64,000 bases of DNA from assembly GCA_023422835.1 (NCBI GenBank), contig JAFAGI010000013.1:1-64000 (forward strand). The letters run 5' to 3'. This DNA is from Bacteroidota bacterium. Lineage in GTDB: Bacteria > Bacteroidota > Bacteroidia > Chitinophagales > Chitinophagaceae. Position 1 is the stretch's first letter; each line of letters begins with the position of its first letter. A program made the position numbers and the translations under genes. A model generated the notes under the pieces. That model saw nothing but the letters and a program-made list of their open reading frames with translations. It made no database searches and was not told where the DNA came from. Shown piece after piece: positions 29,492 through 38,576 of the stretch.

Positions 29492-30537
29492 TATTGTTAG
29501 CTATTGACTGGTGGATAATCTTTGAGAAATTTATTCTCACAGTTATCGTAATTTTAGTATGCTTTCTGATAGCATTATATTCCACTTATGGCGAGCGTAA
29601 GGTTGCTGCCTTTATGCAGGACCGCCACGGCCCGAACCGTGCAGGCCCCTTCGGCTTGTTCCAGCCTTTAGCCGACGGCGCAAAATTTTTCTTTAAAGAA
29701 GAGGTTATACCCAATGCTGCCAACAAATGGCTTTTTATCTTAGGACCCATTATTGCCATGACCACCTCTTTGCTTACCAGCGCAGTAATACCCTGGGGAA
29801 GCCACCTGGAGATCGGCGGGCGTGTGATACAGCTACAGATAGCAGATGTAAACATTGGTATTTTATATGTGTTCGCCATCTTTAGCATCGGCGTGTATGG
29901 TATGATGATCGGCGGTTGGGCATCTAATAATAAATACTCACTGCTGGCATCCCTGCGCGGCGCTTCACAGATCATCAGCTATGAACTTGCACTGGGCATC
30001 ACACTGATTGCAGTACTGATGATCTCCGGCACACTCAGCCTGAGGACAATTGTAGAGCAGCAAATGGCGCCGGGCGCTATGTGGAACATTGTATACCAGC
30101 CTCTGGGCTTTATTATATTTCTTATATGCATGTTTGCAGAATGCAACCGTACCCCGTTTGACCTGGCAGAAGCCGAGCAGGAGCTGAACCAGGGCTATCA
30201 CCAGGAATATTCTTCCATGAAATTCGGTTTTTACATGTTTTACGAGTATGTAAATATGTTTATTGCCGGTGCATTGATGTCTTCGCTTTATTTCGGCGGC
30301 TACGATATCCCTTTCTTTGACGAAAGCAGGCTTAGCACCAACTGGGCGGGTATATTAGGCATTATAACCATCGTGGTAAAATCATTGATATTTGTTTTCA
30401 TATTTATGTGGGTAAGATGGACCATACCGCGTTTCCGGTATGATCAGCTGATGAAGTTAGGCTGGAGAGGGCTGCTGCCGCTTGCCCTGGCAAATATGCT
30501 TATCACGGCAGTGCTTGTATTGTTGTTTAATAAATAA
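29488..30537 (+). CDS. nuoH: NADH-quinone oxidoreductase subunit H
   Basis: Membrane subunit of 349 residues with eight or nine helices that links the quinone chamber to the proton-pumping arm. Family motifs include YGERKVAAFMQDRHGPNRAG (as GPNRAGPFGLFQPLADG), the SYELALG segment and the acidic loop AECNRTPFDLAEAEQELNQG. The start overlaps the nuoG stop as ATGA, which suggests coupled translation. Confidence 0.97.
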   Translation: MILLAIDWWIIFEKFILTVIVILVCFLIALYSTYGERKVAAFMQDRHGPNRAGPFGLFQPLADGAKFFFKEEVIPNAANKWLFILGPIIAMTTSLLTSAVIPWGSHLEIGGRVIQLQIADVNIGILYVFAIFSIGVYGMMIGGWASNNKYSLLASLRGASQIISYELALGITLIAVLMISGTLSLRTIVEQQMAPGAMWNIVYQPLGFIIFLICMFAECNRTPFDLAEAEQELNQGYHQEYSSMKFGFYMFYEYVNMFIAGALMSSLYFGGYDIPFFDESRLSTNWAGILGIITIVVKSLIFVFIFMWVRWTIPRFRYDQLMKLGWRGLLPLALANMLITAVLVLLFNK

Positions 30538-30559
30538 GATTTTTTAAGAGGGAGATAAT

Positions 30560-31129
30560 ATGCAGAAGTTAACAGGCAAAAGTTACCAGGTAGACAGGCG
30601 CCCGATGAATTTCGGGGAGAAACTTTACCTGCCCATACTCAAAGGCATGGGCATTACCCTGAAACATATGTTCCAGAAAAAGGTAACTACTCAGTTTCCT
30701 GAAGAAAGACGTCCGTTCAGCCCGGTATTCAGAGGGCTGCATGTGCTGAACAGGGATGAGGAAGGCCGCGAACGCTGTACAGCGTGCGGGCTGTGCGCAC
30801 TGGCATGCCCTGCGGAAGCCATTACCATGGAAGCGGCAGAAAGGCTGGAAGGTGAAGAACATTTGTATCGAGAAGAAAAGTATGCAGCCAAATACGAAAT
30901 AAACATGTTGCGTTGCATCTTCTGCGGCCTGTGCGAAGAAGCCTGCCCCAAAGATGCTATTTACCTGAGTGAAACCTATCCACCAACGGCTTTTGCCAGG
31001 CAGAAATTTATTTATAAAAAGGAAGATCTTTTAATACCTAACCCAATCACAGAAAAGGAAGCATACGAAAAAGCATTGGGTAAGGATATGGAAACAACTG
31101 CAGGAGCATTGAATAAAAGAAAATCGTAG
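30560..31129 (+). CDS. nuoI: NADH-quinone oxidoreductase subunit I
   Basis: Ferredoxin-like subunit, 189 residues, with two 4Fe-4S clusters N6a and N6b. The motifs are CTACGLC...C (Cys73, 76, 79, 83) and CIFCGLC...C (Cys119, 122, 125, 129), each ending in CP. An amphipathic N-terminal helix fits membrane contact. It starts 22 bases after nuoH. Confidence 0.97.
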   Translation: MQKLTGKSYQVDRRPMNFGEKLYLPILKGMGITLKHMFQKKVTTQFPEERRPFSPVFRGLHVLNRDEEGRERCTACGLCALACPAEAITMEAAERLEGEEHLYREEKYAAKYEINMLRCIFCGLCEEACPKDAIYLSETYPPTAFARQKFIYKKEDLLIPNPITEKEAYEKALGKDMETTAGALNKRKS

Positions 31130-31133
31130 TGTA

Positions 31134-31643
31134 ATGATGGAACTAACTTCTATACTTTTTTGGATCTTGAGCGCAGCCTCTATTGTGTGTGCTTTAATGG
31201 TGGTGATCAGTAAAAACCCCATGTACAGTGTGCTTTGGCTCATAGGCGTTTTCTTTACCATTTCAGGCCACTATGTAATGATGAACGCACAGTTCCTGGC
31301 AGTGGTGAACATTATTGTGTATGCCGGCGCCATTATGGTACTCTTTCTTTTCGTAATAATGCTCATTAACCTGGAAAATATCCCGCGGCCAAATAAAAAT
31401 ATCCGCATGAAGTTTATGGCAGTTGTCAGTGGCGGATTATTGCTGTGGATGTTCCTGTCTGCAATCCGCACGGCCGGTGAGTTAAAGCCCGGACAGATGG
31501 TGGAAGTTAATACAGGCAGCATCGGGCTGATAGAAAACCTGGGAAAAACATTGTTTACGCAGTATGCCATACCATTTGAAATATGCAGCGTTTTGTTTTT
31601 GAGCGCAATGGTGGGTGCCGTTGCAATTGGTAAAAAAGATTAA
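31134..31643 (+). CDS. nuoJ: NADH-quinone oxidoreductase subunit J
   Basis: 169-residue membrane subunit with five helices. The helix 3 region (VVNIIVYAGAIMVLFLFVIMLIN) contains the pi-bulge helix conserved in NuoJ. The start is ATG ATG at 31134, so either codon could be used; it lies four bases after the nuoI stop. Confidence 0.95.
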   Translation: MMELTSILFWILSAASIVCALMVVISKNPMYSVLWLIGVFFTISGHYVMMNAQFLAVVNIIVYAGAIMVLFLFVIMLINLENIPRPNKNIRMKFMAVVSGGLLLWMFLSAIRTAGELKPGQMVEVNTGSIGLIENLGKTLFTQYAIPFEICSVLFLSAMVGAVAIGKKD

Positions 31644-31664
31644 ACTATAAATTTATAAAGACTT

Positions 31665-31988
31665 ATGCCGGTAGAATATTATATAGCCTTATCAGCCATC
31701 TTGTTTACCATAGGTGTTGTGGGTGTGTTGTCAAGGCGCAATGCCATTATCATTTTTATGTGTGTGGAACTGATGCTCAACTCGGTAAACTTGCTGCTGG
31801 TAGCATTCTCTAAAATGCATCATGCAGCGCACCCGGCAACCGTGGCCGGTACGGAAGGGCAGTTGTTTGTGTTTTTTGTGATGGTAGTGGCTGCTGCAGA
31901 AGTGGCTGTGGGCCTGGCTATCATTGTGATGATGTACAGGAATGTGCGTTCCATAGATGTGAACTTCCTAAATAGGTTAAAAAATTAA
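31665..31988 (+). CDS. nuoK: NADH-quinone oxidoreductase subunit K
   Basis: 107-residue, three-helix antiporter-like subunit (MrpC family). Conserved features are [20 protein letters not shown], with the membrane Glu in CVELML, and the second membrane Glu in [11 protein letters not shown]. It starts 21 bases after nuoJ. Confidence 0.96.
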   Translation: MPVEYYIALSAILFTIGVVGVLSRRNAIIIFMCVELMLNSVNLLLVAFSKMHHAAHPATVAGTEGQLFVFFVMVVAAAEVAVGLAIIVMMYRNVRSIDVNFLNRLKN

Positions 31989-32014
31989 AATCAGAAACGC
32001 TTTATAATTATATT

Positions 32015-33958
32015 ATGAATGTAGCTTTATTAGTGCCATTATTGCCTTTCCTGGGGTTTCTTATCAACGGGCTGTTCAGAAAACAACTGAACAAATCCAT
32101 GATAGGTATTGTTGGTTGCGGCGCCGTGCTGGCTTCTTTTCTTATTTCGTGCTATCTTTTCGGAAATGTATATGCAGCATCTAAGCTCGGCAATGAAGCA
32201 TCAACGGTTTATGCTTATTTCAATTTTATAAAAGTTGCAGATTTTACCATACCCTTTGCCTTCCAGATAGATCAGCTTTCTTCCATATTCCTGCTGATTA
32301 TAACCGGTGTAGGGTTTTTGATACATGTGTATTCCACTTCTTACATGCACGAAGAGCCAAACGAACATTACGGCAGGTATTTCGCTTACCTGAACCTGTT
32401 CGTGTTCTCCATGTTGCTGCTGGTAATGGGCGCCAACTTTGTAGTAATGTTTATCGGCTGGGAGGGGGTAGGCCTTTGTTCTTACCTGCTCATCGGTTTC
32501 TGGTTCAAAGACATCAACAACAGCAAGGCTGCGCGCAAAGCATTTGTCATGAACAGGATCGGCGACTTTGGGTTCCTGATAGCTATTTTCTGGATCCTGG
32601 CTAAAGTTGGCTCTGCTGATTTTTCGGTTGTTTTCAACAATCCTTTACAATATTTTTCTACCGGGGATATTACCGCCATCACCTTATTGCTTTTCCTGGG
32701 AGCAACCGGAAAAAGTGCACAGATACCGCTTTATACCTGGCTGCCCGATGCCATGGCCGGGCCGACGCCTGTATCGGCTTTGATACATGCGGCAACCATG
32801 GTTACGGCCGGTATTTATATGGTGGCAAGAAGCAATATTTTATACACGCTGGCGCCAACTTCCATGATGATCGTTGCAATTGTGGGTGTTGCTACTGCTG
32901 TATTCGCTGCTACCATTGCGCTGAAGCAAAACGATATTAAAAAGGTGCTGGCATACTCTACGGTAAGCCAACTGGGATATATGTTCTTAGGCCTGGGCGT
33001 AGGTGCATTTGGCGGCGCTGTTTTCCACGTTATGACGCATGCGTTTTTTAAAGCCTGTTTGTTTCTTGGAGCCGGTTCTGTGATCCATGCAGTCGGCGGC
33101 GGGCAGGACATTCGCCGGATGGGCGGCCTAAAAAAATATATGCCCGTTACACACATTACCTTTTTGCTGGCATGTTTGGCTATTGCAGGCGTACCGCCGT
33201 TTTCGGGTTTTTTCTCTAAAGATGAGATACTCGCCGCGGCATTTGCCGGAAACCCGGTTTACTACGTATTGGGATTGATCGCCGCGCTGATGACAGCTTA
33301 CTACATGTTTCGCTTGTATGGTATGACCTTCCTGGGCAAGTTCAGGGGAACTGAGGAGCAGGAAAAACATCTGCACGAGAGCCCCAAACCTATGACCATT
33401 GTGTTGATTGTGCTGGCAATACTTTCTGTTGGTGCCGGTTTGTTGGGTATACCTCCGGTAATGAAAGAAGGAGCACACGCGCTTAACAATTTCCTTGCGC
33501 CGGTTTTTGCCGACTCATTTGCTATCAGCCACCCCAAACACCCATCACACTCTACAGAATGGATGCTGATGGGGGTAACTACTTTGCTGGTGCTGGGCGT
33601 AATATTCTGGGCCTGGAAGAAATATGCCAACTATGCAGATAACAACCGTGAAGCTACAGGCCTGGCCAAAGTATTGGAAAATAAATGGTACGTAGATGAG
33701 CTGTACGATGGTATAATCGTAACACCACTGCACAGGTTTGCGGGCTTTTTGAAAAATGTTGTAGAGAAAATGGGTATTGACGGCCTGGTAAACGGCATGG
33801 GCAGCCTTGTGCATTACTCATCCAGGCAGTTGAGGCTGGTGCAGAATGGTAAGGTAGGATCTTATATTTTAATCATGGTATTGTCACTGGTAGGGTTGTT
33901 TGTATTGTTCTGGTTTCAGGGCGGCATATTAGATTTTGTTCATAAAATATTTGGATAG
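32015..33958 (+). CDS. nuoL: NADH-quinone oxidoreductase subunit L
   Basis: Largest proton-translocating antiporter-like subunit, 647 residues, with about 16 helices. The GWEGVGLCSYLLIGFWF motif carries the key membrane Glu, GKSAQIPLYTWLPDAMAGPT the helix 7 Lys region, and the C-terminal part contains the long lateral helix and its anchor. It starts 26 bases after nuoK. Confidence 0.97.
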   Translation: MNVALLVPLLPFLGFLINGLFRKQLNKSMIGIVGCGAVLASFLISCYLFGNVYAASKLGNEASTVYAYFNFIKVADFTIPFAFQIDQLSSIFLLIITGVGFLIHVYSTSYMHEEPNEHYGRYFAYLNLFVFSMLLLVMGANFVVMFIGWEGVGLCSYLLIGFWFKDINNSKAARKAFVMNRIGDFGFLIAIFWILAKVGSADFSVVFNNPLQYFSTGDITAITLLLFLGATGKSAQIPLYTWLPDAMAGPTPVSALIHAATMVTAGIYMVARSNILYTLAPTSMMIVAIVGVATAVFAATIALKQNDIKKVLAYSTVSQLGYMFLGLGVGAFGGAVFHVMTHAFFKACLFLGAGSVIHAVGGGQDIRRMGGLKKYMPVTHITFLLACLAIAGVPPFSGFFSKDEILAAAFAGNPVYYVLGLIAALMTAYYMFRLYGMTFLGKFRGTEEQEKHLHESPKPMTIVLIVLAILSVGAGLLGIPPVMKEGAHALNNFLAPVFADSFAISHPKHPSHSTEWMLMGVTTLLVLGVIFWAWKKYANYADNNREATGLAKVLENKWYVDELYDGIIVTPLHRFAGFLKNVVEKMGIDGLVNGMGSLVHYSSRQLRLVQNGKVGSYILIMVLSLVGLFVLFWFQGGILDFVHKIFG

Positions 33959-34016
33959 AGAAAGTTCGTGTAAAGCGCTTGCGGCAGAAACGATGCGAAA
34001 ACTTTAAAAACACATT

Positions 34017-35438
34017 ATGTTATATTTACTTATACTCATTCCGGTCTTAGCAGGTATAGGGCTATTCTTTGTAAAGGACAGAAGCGATGCAAAAGCCACG
34101 TCTTTGTTTGTTTCGGTAATAATTTTTTTGATAACGGTATGGCAGCTGGCATCGCCCGGCGTATTGCATACGGAAGCAGAATGGTTGCCGATGATGGGTG
34201 CTAAATTCAGCCTTACGGCAGATGGCATGGCCAAAATGTTGTGCCTGCTGAATGCTGTATCCTTGCCGCTGATCCTTGCAGGTACCTATAACAATAATTA
34301 CAGGCGCTCAGGCAGCTTTTACGCCCTGATGTTCCTGACGCAGGCCGGCATGATGGGCGTATTCCTTGCAGCAGATGTATTGTTGTTTTACTTTTTCTGG
34401 GAGCTTGCCCTGATACCCGCTTATTTCCTGGCTTCCATGTGGGGAGGAGAAAAGCGTATCCAGGCAGCTTTTAAATTCTTTGTGTATACATTCATAGGAT
34501 CTTTGCTTTTACTGATAGGGATCATTTACCTGTACATAAAAACTCCTGACAACTCTTTTGCCATAGCTTCCTTTGCCAACCTTGACTTATCTGTCAGGGA
34601 ACAAAACGTGGGCTTCTGGCTCTTCTTCTTTGCTTTTGCCATTAAGATGCCTATATTCCCTTTGCATACATGGCAGCCCCTGGCCTACCAGCAATCTCCT
34701 ACCGCAGCTACCGCTGTATTGAGTGGTGTAATGGTAAAAATGGGTATCTATGCCATGCTGCGTTTTGTGCTTCCGGTATTTGCTACCTCTACAGATCATT
34801 TTCAAAATATTATTATGTGGGCAGCTATCATTGGTATATTGTATGCTTCGCTGATAGCCATACGCAGCAACGATCTGAAAAAACTGGTTGCTTATTCTTC
34901 CATAGCGCATATTGGCGTAATGGCGGCGGCTATATTTTCTTACCAGAAACCCGGCGCCGAAGGCGTAATGCTGCAAATGTTTAACCACGGCATCAATGTA
35001 ATAGGCCTGTGGATCGTGGTAAATGCTATAGAGCAACAATTGGGCACAAGAAAGATCAGTGACCTTGGCGGACTGGCACAAAAAGCGCCTACGCTTGCTA
35101 TACTGTTTACGATAATGGCGCTTGCCAACGTATCCCTGCCGCTTACCAACGCATTTGTGGGAGAATTTTTAATGTTCAACGGCATATTCAGACACAGCAT
35201 GTGGATGGCCATTGTAGCGTGTATTAGCATAATACTGGTGGCTGTGTATACGCTTAACATTATACAAAACGTATTTTATGGCACTACCAATGCACTTACC
35301 GAAAAAGCGCACGACAGCAATGCAGGCGTAAACACTGCATTGATATGTATAGCCTTGTTTATATTGTTGCTGGGAGTTTACCCCGAACCTATATTGAACC
35401 TGACAAGAGATACTGTGACGGCTTTGTTTGCCAGATAA
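34017..35438 (+). CDS. nuoM: NADH-quinone oxidoreductase subunit M
   Basis: 473-residue antiporter-like proton channel of complex I. The FFWELALIPAYFLASMWGG motif holds the membrane Glu, and FAIKMPIFPLHTWQPLAYQQ carries the Lys and His that line the channel. About 13 to 14 helices. It starts 58 bases after nuoL. Confidence 0.97.
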   Translation: MLYLLILIPVLAGIGLFFVKDRSDAKATSLFVSVIIFLITVWQLASPGVLHTEAEWLPMMGAKFSLTADGMAKMLCLLNAVSLPLILAGTYNNNYRRSGSFYALMFLTQAGMMGVFLAADVLLFYFFWELALIPAYFLASMWGGEKRIQAAFKFFVYTFIGSLLLLIGIIYLYIKTPDNSFAIASFANLDLSVREQNVGFWLFFFAFAIKMPIFPLHTWQPLAYQQSPTAATAVLSGVMVKMGIYAMLRFVLPVFATSTDHFQNIIMWAAIIGILYASLIAIRSNDLKKLVAYSSIAHIGVMAAAIFSYQKPGAEGVMLQMFNHGINVIGLWIVVNAIEQQLGTRKISDLGGLAQKAPTLAILFTIMALANVSLPLTNAFVGEFLMFNGIFRHSMWMAIVACISIILVAVYTLNIIQNVFYGTTNALTEKAHDSNAGVNTALICIALFILLLGVYPEPILNLTRDTVTALFAR

Positions 35439-35479
35439 TAAAATTAATTTTCTACCGCTAATTATTAATAAAAAGAGAG

Positions 35480-36901
35480 ATGAACGCGATTATACTTTTA
35501 GCAATATTTGGAGTGATCATGATGCTGAGCAGTGCATTTATAAAGCGCAGGCGGACTTATAAATACATTGCCATAGGAGGCATAATCATCACGCTGATAG
35601 CAAATTTTTACGAAACGTATAATGGCGCTTTGGTGAATATTGACCTGCACGACCTGTTGCTTTTCACCCAGACCGGCTATCTCTTCAATACGATTATTTT
35701 ATTGTCTACTGCCATTTATTTTATGCTGTCATCAGACGAGATCGGCCGCGTAGGCAGTAATGCTGGAGAATATTTTGCCTTGATATTCTTTGTGCTGTGT
35801 GGTATTTCCGTGCTTACCTGTTACAACAATCTTCTGATGTTATTCTTGGGTATAGAAATTATGTCGATACCCTTGTATATACTCACAGGTTCTGAAAAGC
35901 GTAACCTGAAAGGCAATGAAGCAGCCTTGAAATATTTTCTGATGGGCTCTTTTACTACCGGTGTGATGCTGATGGGGATAGCGCTTATCTACGGCGGCAC
36001 AGGCACTTTCCAGCTTACAGGGGGCTATGCAGACATTCCGCCCATGACTTCAGGTGTAAAATACATGTCTTTCTTTGATGTTACGGGTATGATATTATTG
36101 CTGGCCGCACTCGGTTTTAAGGTGTCAGCAGCGCCTTTCCATTTCTGGACGCCCGACGTGTACGATGGTGCGCCGAGCGTATTCACCTCATTTATGGCTA
36201 CCATTGTAAAAGTAGGTGCGTTCGTTGCTTTCTATATTTTGTTTGCTGCAAGGGCTAATGAGCTGAGCGTTCAATGGAATGCTTCGGCAGGCATAAACTG
36301 GCATATGCTGTTTGCAGTAGTGATAGTGCTCACATTGCTTATAGGCAACATCACAGCAGTGTTCCAGTACAGCGTTAAACGCATGTTGGCGTACTCGAGT
36401 ATTGCACAGGCTGGCTTTATGATGTTTGCCTTGTTCAGCCTGAACAAAATGGCAACGGAAGGGCTGGTATTGTATTCCGTAGCTTACAGCTTTGCCACCA
36501 TTGGTATCTTTGCTGTGCTGATGAAATTGAAAGATTATTCTTACGATGGCTTTAACGGGCTGGCCAAAAAAGAGCCCGTATTGGCAGCTACAGCCATCGT
36601 ATTTTTACTGTCGCTGACAGGCATACCGCTTACAGCAGGTTTTTTTGCAAAATATTACATGCTTGCTTCTGCCTTGCAGGTACCGGGGTACATGTGGCTG
36701 GTGATTGTAGCGGTTATTTTTGCCGCCGTAAGTGCCTACTATTATTTCAGGGTGATCCAGGCAATGTATTTCAAAGACGGTGATCCAGAATTAAACAGTG
36801 AAATAAAAACAACTTTCAAAGCTGGGCTGATCATCTTGGCTGCTATTATTCTTCTGCTGGGCATTTTCCCGCAATATGTACTGAACTATTTGTATTTCTA
36901 A
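35480..36901 (+). CDS. nuoN: NADH-quinone oxidoreductase subunit N
   Basis: 473-residue antiporter-like subunit and last gene of the operon. Motifs include LLMLFLGIEIMSIPLYIL with the membrane Glu and FKVSAAPFHFWTPDVYDGAP. About 14 helices. It starts 41 bases after nuoM. The gap to the convergent reductase gene is 51 bases and shows no clear hairpin. Confidence 0.97.
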   Translation: MNAIILLAIFGVIMMLSSAFIKRRRTYKYIAIGGIIITLIANFYETYNGALVNIDLHDLLLFTQTGYLFNTIILLSTAIYFMLSSDEIGRVGSNAGEYFALIFFVLCGISVLTCYNNLLMLFLGIEIMSIPLYILTGSEKRNLKGNEAALKYFLMGSFTTGVMLMGIALIYGGTGTFQLTGGYADIPPMTSGVKYMSFFDVTGMILLLAALGFKVSAAPFHFWTPDVYDGAPSVFTSFMATIVKVGAFVAFYILFAARANELSVQWNASAGINWHMLFAVVIVLTLLIGNITAVFQYSVKRMLAYSSIAQAGFMMFALFSLNKMATEGLVLYSVAYSFATIGIFAVLMKLKDYSYDGFNGLAKKEPVLAATAIVFLLSLTGIPLTAGFFAKYYMLASALQVPGYMWLVIVAVIFAAVSAYYYFRVIQAMYFKDGDPELNSEIKTTFKAGLIILAAIILLLGIFPQYVLNYLYF

Positions 36902-36952
36902 ATATGCAGGAATAAAATAAGATATGGTAATGCGGGATAGCGTGGCAGACAG

Positions 36953-38191
36953 CTACCTGTTAAACAAAACCTTAAAGTAAAATGATGGCTTGCGCAATTG
37001 ATCGCGCACCTGCATATCATTGAACATGCCGCTAAGCGTCTGCTGCAGGGATTTGCTTTTGCCGGCTTTATTCACCACCCAGTTAAATAGCCAAGGCTGC
37101 TTCGTGAGTTTTTGCAGGGTTGCGCTGATCTTGAATTCTGCTCCGAAATAGCGCCATACAACCGCATCGTAATTTTCGCGGAAGAATGCCGCAGTATAAT
37201 TGTTTTGCTCTATTGCCTTCTCCGCTGCATGGGCCGCAAGCATGCCGCTGTAAAGCGCGTTGCCTATACCTTCGCCGCTGAACGGGTCTACCAGATGAGC
37301 TGCGTCACCGGCCAGCAGGTAGCCTTCGCCGGAAATAGCTGAAGGAGACATACGCATAGGCAATCCCCAGCCTGCGTTTTTGCCGGCAACCTCCGCTTTC
37401 AAAAAACGATTTTTGATTGTAGGGTGCAAATCAATGATCTCCTGCATTTTATCGCGCAGATTGATCCTATTGTTGCGTATATCTTCTGAAAGCATTACCA
37501 GGCCTACATTTGACAAGTTATTGGCCATAGGAAATATCCAGAAGTAACCCGGCAGCAGGCCTTTGATAAAATGCAGTTCTATAAAATTGTTTTCGTCCAT
37601 GCCCTGCACGCCTTTATAATAGTTGCGTACACCAACTGCATAGGATTTTGCTTTGTCTTCTGCTAAGTGTATGTTTTTGCGCACCTGGCTTTTATCACCG
37701 TCAGCCGCGATGAGCAAAGAGGTTTTGTATTGCAGGGATTGGTTGAGATGTTTAAAATGCACTACAAACCCCAGACTTCTTTCAACTGTAAGCCCAGATA
37801 TGCCTGTAAATACCTCTGCATATTCACTCTTGGTTTTTTGAAAAAGAAAATGATCGAAATCAATGCGCCTGGAAGTAAAGCCGGTTATTTTCTCATTGCT
37901 GCCATTAAAAGGAATAGATATAGGCTTGCCGTTTGGAGCATAAAATTTTATGCCGCGGCTTAGCAGGTTGTTTCCGGAATCTTGTACAATTTCCTGGAGC
38001 CAATCGGGGTTAGCTTTGAGGAGCACCTGTGCAGTTTTACCGCTGCAACCGTCGCCGCAGACTTTATCCCGGGGAAATGTCTGTTTATCCAGCAGTAAAT
38101 GCCTGATGCCTGCCTTTGAGAGAAACACGGAAGCGGCGCTGCCTGCGGGGCCCGCGCCTATAATGATCACCGGGATGTCTTGAATCTGCAA
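36953..38191 (-). CDS. Geranylgeranyl reductase family flavoprotein
   Basis: 412-residue FAD enzyme of the geranylgeranyl reductase/ChlP-like family. The Rossmann glycine motif GAGPAGSAAS lies at 13-22, the DKVCGDGCSGK segment carries the Cys typical of the family, and the second FAD motif GDAAHLVDPFSGEGIGNAL lies near 292-310. Known members saturate double bonds in isoprenoid chains of lipids, chlorophyll or menaquinone. The gene lies next to complex I but converges on it, so a menaquinone-tail role is only a guess. A dispersed repeat lies in the same orientation 204 bases upstream. Confidence 0.85.
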   Translation of the reverse strand: MQIQDIPVIIIGAGPAGSAASVFLSKAGIRHLLLDKQTFPRDKVCGDGCSGKTAQVLLKANPDWLQEIVQDSGNNLLSRGIKFYAPNGKPISIPFNGSNEKITGFTSRRIDFDHFLFQKTKSEYAEVFTGISGLTVERSLGFVVHFKHLNQSLQYKTSLLIAADGDKSQVRKNIHLAEDKAKSYAVGVRNYYKGVQGMDENNFIELHFIKGLLPGYFWIFPMANNLSNVGLVMLSEDIRNNRINLRDKMQEIIDLHPTIKNRFLKAEVAGKNAGWGLPMRMSPSAISGEGYLLAGDAAHLVDPFSGEGIGNALYSGMLAAHAAEKAIEQNNYTAAFFRENYDAVVWRYFGAEFKISATLQKLTKQPWLFNWVVNKAGKSKSLQQTLSGMFNDMQVRDQLRKPSFYFKVLFNR

Positions 38192-38394
38192 TTAGTTAAT
38201 TTTTGTAAGGACTTTGCTATAGTTTAAGGCATTGCTTCAGCAAATTTGCAGCTTTTATTTTTATAAAAAATTATTTTTCAGGAAATATTTAACAAAAAAT
38301 CATTGCGGTGGGTCGGTGCAGATGGCTGGGGTCTTAGCTGAAATATAGTGCCGGTATTGATGCTGCCCGGTTTCGGCTCAAAAGCAAGATCTTG
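38192..38394. other. Upstream region of the reductase gene
   Basis: 203 bases between the reductase start and repeat copy A. The half next to the gene is AT-rich and probably holds its promoter, though no exact -7 match was found. On the minus strand a frame continues out of repeat A for about 40 codons and then stops; I do not call it a gene. Confidence 0.35.
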
Positions 38395-38501
38395 CAGTGT
38401 GTAAATTTTAGTTCACCGCTTCCGGCTGTTTTTAATGGTAGCATAGAATAGTCTTTATTCATTCACGGTTGGTATGCAACTTTGCTTATGGCTATTTTCA
38501 T
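38395..38501 (-). repeat. Dispersed intergenic repeat, copy A
   Basis: The minus strand begins ATGAAAATAGCCATAAG and continues GTTGCATACCAAC, CTATTCTATGC and ATTAAAAACAGC, matching copy B2 at 43399-43503 at most positions. Two hairpins are conserved: GTTG-CATAC-CAAC (38468-38480) and GCCG-GAAG-CGGT (38415-38426). It sits between the 3' end of the DUF5689 gene and the reductase, in sense orientation to the latter. Confidence 0.8.
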
Positions 38502-38510
38502 TATACTATT

Positions 38511-38554
38511 ATAAAAAATTGCAGGCCTGAGCATTCCTGCCCGTAACCTGCAAT
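38511..38554 (-). terminator. Terminator after the TonB-receptor/DUF5689 operon
   Basis: On the minus strand ATTGCAGG (complement of 38547-38554) pairs perfectly with CCTGCAAT (complement of 38518-38525) around a 21-base loop, followed by a run of T. It lies 23 bases after the DUF5689 stop. Confidence 0.7.
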
Positions 38555-38576
38555 CTTTAAATTTGCAATCAGCAAC

